DNA of 64,000 nucleotides, taken from contig NZ_JAUASW010000003.1 of the NCBI RefSeq assembly GCF_030345705.1, positions 372,001-436,000 on the forward strand, in the 5' to 3' direction. Source of the stretch: Pelomonas sp. SE-A7 (GTDB taxonomy: Bacteria > Pseudomonadota > Gammaproteobacteria > Burkholderiales > Burkholderiaceae_C). Shown one piece after another: positions 50,038 to 59,071 of this stretch. Each line of letters starts with the position of its first letter. Positions within the stretch are counted from its first letter, which is position 1. Under the pieces are notes generated by a model. The model did no database searches. It was not told the origin of the DNA and worked only from the letters and a program-made list of their open reading frames with translations. The translations under genes were made by a program, and so were the position numbers.

Positions 50038-50787
50038 TCAGCGTCCGCCGGCCACGTCCAGCGTCGCGCCGACGATGTAGCTGGCCGCGTCGGACAGCAG
50101 CCAGGCCACGGCCTCGGCCACCTCCTCGGCCCGGCCCAGCCGGCCGATCGGGATCTGCGCGGCGGCCACCTGCAATTGCTCGGCATCCAGGCCGCTGGTC
50201 TGGTGGATCTCGGTATCGATGATGCCGGGCCGCACGCCGTTGACGCGGATGCCCTCCTCGATCAGCTCCCGGCCCAGGCCCATGGTCAAGCTGTCCAGGG
50301 CCCCCTTGCTGGCGGCGTAGTCCACGTAGAGGCCGGGCGAACCCAGCTGGGCGGCACGCGAGGAGATGTTGACGATGGCGCCGCCCCGCCCGCCCAGCCG
50401 GGTGCTCATCCGCCGGGCCGCCTCGCGGCTGCACAGCAGGGCGCCGATCACGTTGACGTTGAACAGCCGTTGCCAGCGGGCGAGGTCCATGTCGACCAGG
50501 CGGGCGCCAGGCACGACGATGCCCGCGTTGTTGACCAGGGCGGCCAAGGGCCCCAGCTCGGCGTCGATGCGTTCGAACATCGACAAGACCTGGCCCTCGT
50601 CCGCCACATCGGCCTGCAGGCAGAGCACGCGGCGCTCGGGCCTGCGCAGCTCGGCCGCCAGGGCTTCGGCGGACTCGCGGTCGCGGGCGTAGTTCAGCGC
50701 CAGCTCGTAGCCGGCCGCGGCCAGCCGGCGGGCGATGGCCGCCCCGATGCCGCGTCCAGCCCCCGTGATCAGGGCAATCCCATGCAT
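50038..50787 (-). CDS. Short-chain dehydrogenase/reductase (SDR), FabG-like
   Basis: The 249-residue oxidoreductase has the NAD(P) motif ALITGAGRGIGAAIARRLA, NNAG near residue 85 and the catalytic Ser and Tyr-x3-Lys in NISSRAAQLGSPGLYVDYAASKGALDSL. The classical length and the C-terminal YIVGATLDVAGGR are typical. The substrate is unknown. It converges with rlpA (two bases between stops) and is divergent from the first diguanylate cyclase. Confidence 0.92.
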   Translation of the reverse strand: MHGIALITGAGRGIGAAIARRLAAAGYELALNYARDRESAEALAAELRRPERRVLCLQADVADEGQVLSMFERIDAELGPLAALVNNAGIVVPGARLVDMDLARWQRLFNVNVIGALLCSREAARRMSTRLGGRGGAIVNISSRAAQLGSPGLYVDYAASKGALDSLTMGLGRELIEEGIRVNGVRPGIIDTEIHQTSGLDAEQLQVAAAQIPIGRLGRAEEVAEAVAWLLSDAASYIVGATLDVAGGR

Positions 50788-50850
50788 GGCGGCATTGTGC
50801 CGCCGCGCCGCCCTGCGCGATGATCGGACGCCCCCGGGACTCCCAAGCGA

Positions 50851-52008
50851 ATGCAGTTCCTAGACGCCACCACGCTGCTGCTGGTCAACGCGCTGTTCAA
50901 TCTCTTCGCGGCGGCGGGCTGGTCCTTGCTGGCCGGCGTGTTCCGCGTGGCGCCGCGCGCCAGCTGGATGCTGGCCGGCGCGCATCTGGCCCGCATTGCG
51001 GCCGTACGCTGTGGCGACTGCCGCGTCATCTCGCCCCTGCAGGCCTGGCCGGCACTGCCGGAACTGATGTCACTGCTCAGCCTGGCCCTGCTGTGCCTGG
51101 GTGTGCGCCAGCTGCTGAGGCTTCGATTCCGCTGGGGCGATGTGGCGATCATCATGGGCATTGCCAGCCTGGCGACGCTGCTGCTGAGTGGGCAGCCGGC
51201 CTGGATGCTGCTGGCCGGCTCGCTGGGACTGGTGCTGCTGGCGCTGCTGATCTGTCGCGACATCCTGATCGGTGCGCGGCCCCTGCTGAGTGACAACCTG
51301 CTGGCGCTGCTGGTGCTGCCCTATGTGATTCTGGTGCCGGCCCTGGCGTGGCGGGCCTGGCGCCCGTTCCAGCTCGCCGACCCAACCAGCCAATCGCCCC
51401 TGTTCCTCGGCCTCTGGCTGCTGTTGAGCCTGGCCAGCGCACTGAGCCTGATGGCCCTGATCCTGAGCCGCCTGATCCAGCGCATCACCCACCTGTCCCT
51501 GCACGACCCGCTGACCGGCGCGTTGAACCGGCGAGCCCTGACCCGCCAGCTGCATCGACTGCAATCACTGGCCCTGCGCGGTCACCCGTTCAGCGTGGTG
51601 CTGCTGGACATCGACCACTTCAAGTCGATCAATGACCAGCACGGCCATGCCGGCGGCGACGCCGCCCTGGTCCATCTGGTGCGCGAGCTGGACCAGGAGT
51701 TGCGGCAGCCCGACCTGCTGGGTCGACTGGGCGGCGAGGAGTTCTGCGTGCTGCTGCCCCATGCCAGCCTGGATGAAGCGGCCGAAGTGGCCGAGCGGCT
51801 GCGGGCACGGCTGGCAGCCCGCCCCTGCCGCTGGCGGGGCGGCGAGATCGCCCTCAGCGCCAGCTTCGGAGTCGCCGGGGCCCGTGCCGGCGAGCTGCGC
51901 GCCGAGGCGGTCCTGGTGCTGGCCGACCAGCTGCTCTATCGGGCCAAGGCCCTGGGCCGCAACAAGGTCTGCGTAGAAGGCAGGGACGAAGGCGAGGAGC
52001 CGAGCTGA
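50851..52008 (+). CDS. Membrane-bound diguanylate cyclase 1
   Basis: This 385-residue enzyme makes cyclic di-GMP. The N-terminal half has about six helices (residues 1-205, starting LDATTLLLVNALFNLFAAAGWSLL); the GGDEF domain starts near 215 with DPLTGALNRRAL. The active-site motif is LGGEEFCVLLP. The product-inhibition site RxxD (RQPD) lies five residues before GGEEF, so it can be feedback-inhibited. The next gene overlaps by one base (TGATG) and encodes a related enzyme. Confidence 0.93.
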   Translation: MQFLDATTLLLVNALFNLFAAAGWSLLAGVFRVAPRASWMLAGAHLARIAAVRCGDCRVISPLQAWPALPELMSLLSLALLCLGVRQLLRLRFRWGDVAIIMGIASLATLLLSGQPAWMLLAGSLGLVLLALLICRDILIGARPLLSDNLLALLVLPYVILVPALAWRAWRPFQLADPTSQSPLFLGLWLLLSLASALSLMALILSRLIQRITHLSLHDPLTGALNRRALTRQLHRLQSLALRGHPFSVVLLDIDHFKSINDQHGHAGGDAALVHLVRELDQELRQPDLLGRLGGEEFCVLLPHASLDEAAEVAERLRARLAARPCRWRGGEIALSASFGVAGARAGELRAEAVLVLADQLLYRAKALGRNKVCVEGRDEGEEPS

Positions 52009-53153
52009 TGCTGGAAGCCGAACCCCTCACCCTGCTGGCCACCAACATGCTGTTCCTGCTGGCGGCCGCCCTGGTCTGGGGCGGGCTGGGCCGAGTCTTC
52101 CTGGGCAGCCAGCGACCGGCGCTGATGCTGGCCGTGGCCAATGCGCTGCTGGCGGCCTCGCTGGGCTGCAATTCGCTGCGCGGCGTGGCCTGGGACCTGC
52201 TGACCTACTGGGGCGCCAACCTGATGTCCATCGGCGCCTTCGCCCTGCTGCGCCTGGCCGTGCCGGCTGCCGTGGGCGAGACGCCGCGCTGGCGGCCGGT
52301 GGCCTTGCTCATGGCGGCGGCGGCCGTGGTGCTGGCACCGATTCCGTCGCAGAGCGACTGGATGCCCATCGCCAATTTCTCGTTCATGAGCCTGTTGATC
52401 GGCCTCACGGCGATCGACACCTGGCGGCGGCTGCGCCAGCGGCTGAAGGCAGGCCTGGCCCTCGGGCTGAGCAGCCCGCTGTTCCTGGTCGCGGCCCTGC
52501 TGCTGCTGCGCCTGGTCCAGCTGCTGGGCGGCTCGGGCGAGCGCATCCGCGATGCCAGCACCGGCAATGTCGCCTGGCTCTGGGCCGTGCTGGTGATGAG
52601 CTTGGTGCTGAACGCGACGCTGGCCTTCATGGTGCTGATGCGGCTGATCCTGCGCATTCGCCGCCTGACCGAACGCGACCCGCTGACCGATGCCCTGAAC
52701 CGCCGGGCCTTCGGCGAACTGCAGGCACGCGAGCAGGGCGAGCTGGGCCGCGGCCGCGGCTATGCGCTGGTGACGCTGGACGTCGACCATTTCAAGCGCC
52801 TCAACGACACCCTGGGCCATGCAGCCGGCGATGCAGCACTCAAGCACCTGGTCCAGGTGCTGCAGGCCTGCCTGCGCGACGCCGATCAGCTGGGCCGGCT
52901 CGGCGGCGAGGAGTTCGGCGTGCTGCTGCCACTGAGCGACCAGGCTGGCGCGATCTGCGCCGCCGAGCGCATGCGCACTGCCCTGGCAGCGCGGCCGCTG
53001 CGCTGGGAAGACAAGGATTGGCCGTTGAGCGCCAGCTTCGGCGTGGCTGTGGCCAGCCGCGCGGACGAAGGCGTGGATGCGGTGATGCTGCGCGCCGACA
53101 AGGCGCTCTACCGGGCCAAGCAGGCCGGCCGCAACCGGGTGGAATTCGGCTAG
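52008..53153 (+). CDS. Membrane-bound diguanylate cyclase 2
   Basis: This 381-residue protein has the same layout as its upstream neighbour: about six helices in residues 1-210 and a GGDEF domain with DPLTDALNRRAF and LGGEEFGVLLP. The RxxD inhibition site (RDAD) is again five residues before the motif. The 1-base overlap with the first gene, the same layout and the shared motifs suggest a tandem duplication. The last bases overlap the end of a third, convergent diguanylate cyclase gene. Confidence 0.93.
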   Translation: MLEAEPLTLLATNMLFLLAAALVWGGLGRVFLGSQRPALMLAVANALLAASLGCNSLRGVAWDLLTYWGANLMSIGAFALLRLAVPAAVGETPRWRPVALLMAAAAVVLAPIPSQSDWMPIANFSFMSLLIGLTAIDTWRRLRQRLKAGLALGLSSPLFLVAALLLLRLVQLLGGSGERIRDASTGNVAWLWAVLVMSLVLNATLAFMVLMRLILRIRRLTERDPLTDALNRRAFGELQAREQGELGRGRGYALVTLDVDHFKRLNDTLGHAAGDAALKHLVQVLQACLRDADQLGRLGGEEFGVLLPLSDQAGAICAAERMRTALAARPLRWEDKDWPLSASFGVAVASRADEGVDAVMLRADKALYRAKQAGRNRVEFG

Positions 53154-54757
53154 GCCAGGGCGACGCGGTTGCGGCCCAGGTGCTTGGCGCGGTACATGGC
53201 GCTCTCGGCGCGCGCCACCAGCAGATCGGTCGAATGCGGGGGCGCGGTGGCCAGGCCAATGCTCAGCGTCACGTCCAGGCCCGGCGCCAGCTCGGACCAG
53301 GCGTAGGCCTCCACACAGTGGCGTATCCGTTCGCAGACCTCGACCGCCCGGTCCGGCACCGTGTCCGGCAGCACGACCAGGAATTCCTCGCCGCCGTAGC
53401 GCAGCAGCAGATCGCTGCCGCGGGTGTTGTCTTGCAGCATGCGGGCCAGGGCTTGCAGCACCTGGTCGCCGACGGCAGCACCATGCTGGGCATTGATGCT
53501 GCTGAAGTGGTCGAGATCAACCAGGGCCAGTGTCAGCGGCGCATTGCGCGCCTGCGCCTCGGCCAGCAGCTCGGGCAGCCGCTGCTCCATCAGGCGGCGG
53601 TTGCCCAGGTCGGTCAACGGGTCGCGCAACTGTGCGGCGTCTTCAGGCAGGCCGGGCGCGTCGGGTGCTCGCTGGCGTCGCGCCTCGATGCGGCTGGCGA
53701 CATAGCGCGATTGGGCGATCAGCTGGGCACTGGCACGGCGCTTCTCCAGCAGCGTGCGGGCCTCGAGGTGGCGCAGGGCCTGCGCCTCCAGGCCCAGGCG
53801 CTTGGCACAGCGGTAGGCCGTGGCATGCAGACGGCGCAGCTCCTGCAGATTGGACTTGGCCACCATGTCCTGCAGCAGGCGGCCCAGCGCCGCATAGGCA
53901 GCATCGGCATGGCCGCGGGCCAGGGCCAGCTCGGCCCGCAGGCAGCCGACGCGGCCGGCCAGGGCCAGGAAACCATGGCGCTGGCAGAGCTGCTGGGCGC
54001 TGTCCAGGAACACGCCGGCCTCGTCCAGCTGGTTCAGCTGCAGAAGAGTCTCGCCCAGATGGCTGTCGCTCAGCGCGGCGGCATAGGGGTCGCCCAGCTC
54101 GCGCACAGGGGGACGGACCTGGCGGCCCAATTGCAGGGCGCGCTGCAGGGCCTGCTGCGATTCGGCCTCGCGGCCCACGTCGCGCAGCAGGTGGAAGCTG
54201 CCCATGGCCACGGTCCAGAGGTTGTTCAGGGCCACGACCTGCTCGAAAGGCGTGGCCTGCTGGCGCACCAGGGCAGCGGCCTCGGTCATCAGCTGCTCGG
54301 CCTGCCAGGGGTCGCCCATGCGTTCGAAGACCATGCCCAGGCCGTTCAGGGCCACCGCTTCGAGCCGCAGATCGCCCATCTCCTGGGCCGCGGCACGGCC
54401 TTCCTGGGCGGCGGCCAGGGCCGTCTCGAAGTCGCCCTGGTCGGCGGCCGACAGGGCCACCCAGCGCAGCATCTCGCACAGACCCTGGTTGGCGCCGCCG
54501 GCGCGCTGCAAGGGCAGCAGGGCTTCGGCCGCGGCCAGCATGTCGGCCAGCTGGCCACGCCTGAGCAGGAAGAAGCAGCGCAGCCGGCCGGCCTCGATCT
54601 GCTCGGCCAGCAGGCCTTGCGACTGGGCATGGGACCAGGCTTGCGAAGCCAGCTGCAGGCCGGCTTCCATGCGCGACTCCGCCTGGGCTGCGCGGGCCTG
54701 CGCTAGCAGGTCGGCCGTCGAAACGGCCGCGACTTCCTGGGGGACTGCGGACTGCAT
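53150..54757 (-). CDS. Soluble diguanylate cyclase with TPR-like N-terminus
   Basis: The 535-residue product has an N-terminal, mostly helical tetratricopeptide-like region (residues 1-340) with no membrane helix, then a GGDEF domain with DPLTDLGNRRLM and YGGEEFLVVLP. The RxxD inhibition site (RGSD) is five residues before GGEEF. The N-terminal region likely senses a protein partner or a signal in the cytoplasm. It converges with the two membrane cyclases with a 4-base overlap, so three cyclic-di-GMP enzymes lie side by side. Confidence 0.92.
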   Translation of the reverse strand: MQSAVPQEVAAVSTADLLAQARAAQAESRMEAGLQLASQAWSHAQSQGLLAEQIEAGRLRCFFLLRRGQLADMLAAAEALLPLQRAGGANQGLCEMLRWVALSAADQGDFETALAAAQEGRAAAQEMGDLRLEAVALNGLGMVFERMGDPWQAEQLMTEAAALVRQQATPFEQVVALNNLWTVAMGSFHLLRDVGREAESQQALQRALQLGRQVRPPVRELGDPYAAALSDSHLGETLLQLNQLDEAGVFLDSAQQLCQRHGFLALAGRVGCLRAELALARGHADAAYAALGRLLQDMVAKSNLQELRRLHATAYRCAKRLGLEAQALRHLEARTLLEKRRASAQLIAQSRYVASRIEARRQRAPDAPGLPEDAAQLRDPLTDLGNRRLMEQRLPELLAEAQARNAPLTLALVDLDHFSSINAQHGAAVGDQVLQALARMLQDNTRGSDLLLRYGGEEFLVVLPDTVPDRAVEVCERIRHCVEAYAWSELAPGLDVTLSIGLATAPPHSTDLLVARAESAMYRAKHLGRNRVALA

Positions 54758-54821
54758 GGGCCCGCTAGCGTAGCGGAAGTCATGGGCCGCGCAAGCCCCT
54801 TGGAATCGGGGCTGTTGGTGT

Positions 54822-56336
<1,515 letters not shown>

Positions 56337-56430
56337 GGCGGGTCTCCGACAAAAAGCCCAGCAAGTCTAGGAAGCGCCACCGCTGCTGCCAACCCGGTTG
56401 GGTCGATTTGATTGTTCGTTAATATGAACA

Positions 56431-57357
56431 ATGGCCAAGCAAACACCGGAACTGCGGCATGAGCTGCTGTGGGGTCAGCTGCATGCGCTGACCGTGATCG
56501 CCCAGCTGGGCAGCTTCACCAAGACCGCCCAGCGGCTGGGCCTGTCCAAGGCCGCGGTCAGCCAGCGCATCGCCGAGCTGGAGCGGGCCCTGGGCCAGCA
56601 GCTGGTGCTGCGCACCACGCGCTCGGTGCGGCTGACCGAGGCGGGCCGCGAACTGGTGGAGCAGACCGAGGCCAGCTTCTCCCACATCACCGGCAGCCTG
56701 GGCCGGCTGCGCGATGCCGTGGGCCAGCCGCGCGGCCTCTTGCGGGTCACCGCGCCGGTGGCCCTGGGCCGCCAGCATGTGGCGCCGCTGCTGGCCTCGT
56801 TCTTCCAGCGCTACCCGGAGATCCGCATCGAACTGGACCTCAGCGACCGCCTGGTCCCCTTGGCCCAGGAGGGCTTTGACCTGGCGGTGCGCCACACCAG
56901 CAGTCCGCCGGACTCGCATGTGGCCGTCAAGCTCTGCGCATCCAAGGCCTTGCTGCTGGCCAGCCCGGCCTATCTGAAGGCTCGGGGCGAGCCGCGCCAT
57001 CCGGAGGAGCTGGCCGCTCACGACTGCCTGCCGTACCTGCGGCCCGGTCCGGCCCAATGGCTGTTCGAGAAGCGTGGCCAGCGGCTGCGGATTCCCGTCC
57101 AAGGTCCCTTGCGCGCCGGCAACAGCGAAATCCTGCGCGACGCGGCCCTGGCCGGCCTGGGCCTGGCCCTGCTGCCCGATTTCAGCGCCGGGCCCGCGCT
57201 GCGCAGCGGCGGCCTGGTGGAGGTGCTGGCGGACTGGAAGCCGGTGGGCTTCTTCGGCGATGCCATCTACGCGGTCCATCCCTGGAGCAGCACCACGCCC
57301 CGGCCGCTCAAGCTCCTGATCGAGCACCTGCGGCAACACCTAGGTGCAGGCTTCTGA
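56431..57357 (+). CDS. LysR-family transcriptional regulator
   Basis: This 308-residue regulator has the N-terminal winged helix (LHALTVIAQLGSFTKTAQRLGLSKAAVSQRIAELERALGQQLVLRTTRSVRLTEAGREL) and a C-terminal periplasmic-binding-type inducer domain (residues 95-300). It is divergent from mmsA and may control it; the inducer is unknown. It is followed 39 bases downstream by the queuosine-precursor transporter gene. Confidence 0.92.
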   Translation: MAKQTPELRHELLWGQLHALTVIAQLGSFTKTAQRLGLSKAAVSQRIAELERALGQQLVLRTTRSVRLTEAGRELVEQTEASFSHITGSLGRLRDAVGQPRGLLRVTAPVALGRQHVAPLLASFFQRYPEIRIELDLSDRLVPLAQEGFDLAVRHTSSPPDSHVAVKLCASKALLLASPAYLKARGEPRHPEELAAHDCLPYLRPGPAQWLFEKRGQRLRIPVQGPLRAGNSEILRDAALAGLGLALLPDFSAGPALRSGGLVEVLADWKPVGFFGDAIYAVHPWSSTTPRPLKLLIEHLRQHLGAGF

Positions 57358-57396
57358 AGCCTTCATAAACTGGCCCGGATTCATCAAGGACCTTCC

Positions 57397-58107
57397 ATGA
57401 CCCAGCAGCCGCGCAGCTACAAGTACTACGACCTGATCATGGCCGCCTTCGTCACGGTGCTGCTGTGCTCCAACCTGATAGGCGCGGCCAAGGCGGCCAC
57501 CTTGACCCTGCCGCTGCTGGGCCAGGTGACCTTCGGCGCCGACCTGATGTTCTTCCCGCTGTCCTACATCTTTGGGGACATCCTGACCGAGGTCTACGGC
57601 TACGGCCGCGACCGCCGCGTGGTCTGGGCCGGCTTCGGCGCGCTGGTGTTCGCGGCCTTCATGGCTTTCGTGGTCGTGCAGCTGCCGCCGGCGCAGAACG
57701 AGTTCATGGCGGTCTACCAGACCCAGATCGAGGGCGTGTTCGGCAACACCTGGCGCATCGTGGCCGGCTCGATGATCGCCTTCTGCTGCGGCAGCTTCGT
57801 CAACAGCTTCGTGATGGCCAAGATGAAGATCATCACCCGGGGCAAGCATCTTTGGGCGCGCACCATAGGCTCGACCGTGGTCGGCCAGTTCGTCGACACC
57901 AGCTTCTTCTTCGTGATCGCCTTCTGGGGCATCTGGCCGCAGGAGCAGCTGATTGCCGTGACCATCACCCAGTACCTGTTCAAGACCTGCTGGGAGGCGG
58001 CGATGACACCCATCACTTACAAGGTGGTCGGCTTCCTAAAGCGGGTCGAGGACGAGGACTACTACGACCGGCAGACCAACTTCAATCCGTTCAGCCTCAA
58101 GGTCTGA
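57397..58107 (+). CDS. Queuosine precursor transporter (YhhQ/VUT family)
   Basis: This 236-residue inner-membrane protein has about six helices and the family pattern YDLIMAAFVTVLLCSNLIGAAK, LMFFPLSYIFGDILTEVYGYGRDRRVVWAGF and FVNSFVMAKMKIITRGKHLWARTIGSTVVGQFVDTSFFF. Members salvage queuosine precursors (preQ0, preQ1) for tRNA modification. No preQ1 riboswitch is visible upstream. The gene stands alone and is followed by a region with a probable minus-strand RNA. Confidence 0.9.
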   Translation: MTQQPRSYKYYDLIMAAFVTVLLCSNLIGAAKAATLTLPLLGQVTFGADLMFFPLSYIFGDILTEVYGYGRDRRVVWAGFGALVFAAFMAFVVVQLPPAQNEFMAVYQTQIEGVFGNTWRIVAGSMIAFCCGSFVNSFVMAKMKIITRGKHLWARTIGSTVVGQFVDTSFFFVIAFWGIWPQEQLIAVTITQYLFKTCWEAAMTPITYKVVGFLKRVEDEDYYDRQTNFNPFSLKV

Positions 58108-58183
58108 GGCCGCGCACAGGGCCCGGAAGGGGCCTATGGCTGCCGAAGGCCTGGACCCGATACTAGGGGCCGGGCTGAGGCCG

Positions 58184-58280
58184 AAAAAAAGGCCCGGCCG
58201 GCGAACCGGGCGGGCTTCAAGTCCTCAGAAAGGACGTCGTTGGGATCGGCGCGGTGACAAGAACTTCGTCTCACCGCATG
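58184..58280 (-). ncRNA. Probable small RNA with three stem-loops and terminator
   Basis: On the minus strand three stems follow in order: GCGGTGA/TCACCGC (58251-58277, 13-base loop), GTCCT/AGGAC (58221-58235), and GCCCGG/CCGGGC (58192-58211) followed by seven T (58184-58190), a classic rho-independent end. A TACAGT -10-like box lies at 58288-58293 and would start RNA near 58280, about 97 bases long; the -35 is weak. No minus-strand gene lies downstream, so the RNA stands alone between two plus-strand genes. No known RNA family is recognised. Confidence 0.6.
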
Positions 58281-58363
58281 GGAAAAGACTGTAGGCGGCG
58301 CCCCACGCCCGGACCATCCCCAAGAAGTGGGAACGCGTCGCTGCCAAGCGGGACAATCACCGG

Positions 58364-59068
58364 ATGAATGCGCCCAAGCCCCCTGCAAAAAGTCACGCCC
58401 GCCCTGCCCCCATCGCCAAGCCCAGCCTGAAGCCGCTGAGCGAAGCCGAGATGGAGCGGCTGCAGTCCCTGCTAGACAAGCTGCCCGCACCGCTGGAGCC
58501 GCTGGATATCAGCATGCTCGACGGCTACCTCTGCGGCGTGCTGCTGCAGCCCAAGGCGGTGTCCGATGCGCAATGGCTGCCGGCCGTGTTCGACAGCGAA
58601 GGCCGCGAGCCGCCGGCCGGCCTCGATCTCGCGCCCGCCCGCGGCCTGATCCTGCGCCGCCACAAGGAGCTGAACCAGGCCATCGCCAACCGCCAATGGT
58701 TCGACCCCTGGGTGTTCGAGCTGGACGAAGAGGCCGACCTGTCCGAGACCCTGATGCCTTGGGTCGCCGGCTTCGCGCTGGCCACCGAGCTGTTCCCGGC
58801 CCTGATGCAGCAGGACGGCCTGGCCCTGCTGGAACCGCTGGCCATGCTCTACATGCACCTGGACCCCGAGGACCTGGAAGATGCCGACGAGCTGCTCGAG
58901 GAGATCGAGTCGCTGGAGCCGCCCGAGGACCTGGAGGCCGCGGTCGAAAGCCTGGTCGTCGCCACCCTGCTGCTGGCCGACGTGAGCCGGCCCCAAAGGG
59001 AGGCGTCAATGAAAACGGCGGCCCGCAGGCCGCCGCCGAGGAAGGGCCCGCCACGGGGCCGCTACTGA
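58364..59068 (+). CDS. UPF0149 family (YecA/YgfB-like) protein
   Basis: This 234-residue protein has the YecA/UPF0149 helical domain: LSEAEMERLQSLLDKLPAPLEPLDISMLDGYLCGVLLQPKAVSDAQWLPAVF, then WFDPWVFELDEEADLSETLMPWVAGFALATELFP. The C-terminus is a basic tail (RRPPPRKGPPRGRY) instead of the zinc-binding SEC-C domain of some members. Function of the family is unclear; one member acts as an aminopeptidase-associated or anti-restriction-like regulator. The stop is only three bases from the convergent S9 peptidase gene. Confidence 0.85.
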   Translation: MNAPKPPAKSHARPAPIAKPSLKPLSEAEMERLQSLLDKLPAPLEPLDISMLDGYLCGVLLQPKAVSDAQWLPAVFDSEGREPPAGLDLAPARGLILRRHKELNQAIANRQWFDPWVFELDEEADLSETLMPWVAGFALATELFPALMQQDGLALLEPLAMLYMHLDPEDLEDADELLEEIESLEPPEDLEAAVESLVVATLLLADVSRPQREASMKTAARRPPPRKGPPRGRY

Positions 59069-59071
59069 GTC

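Noticed and set aside
57358..57396. preQ1 riboswitch before the queuosine-precursor transporter
   Set aside because: Only 39 bases separate the genes and no preQ1-type hairpin and A-rich tail can be seen.
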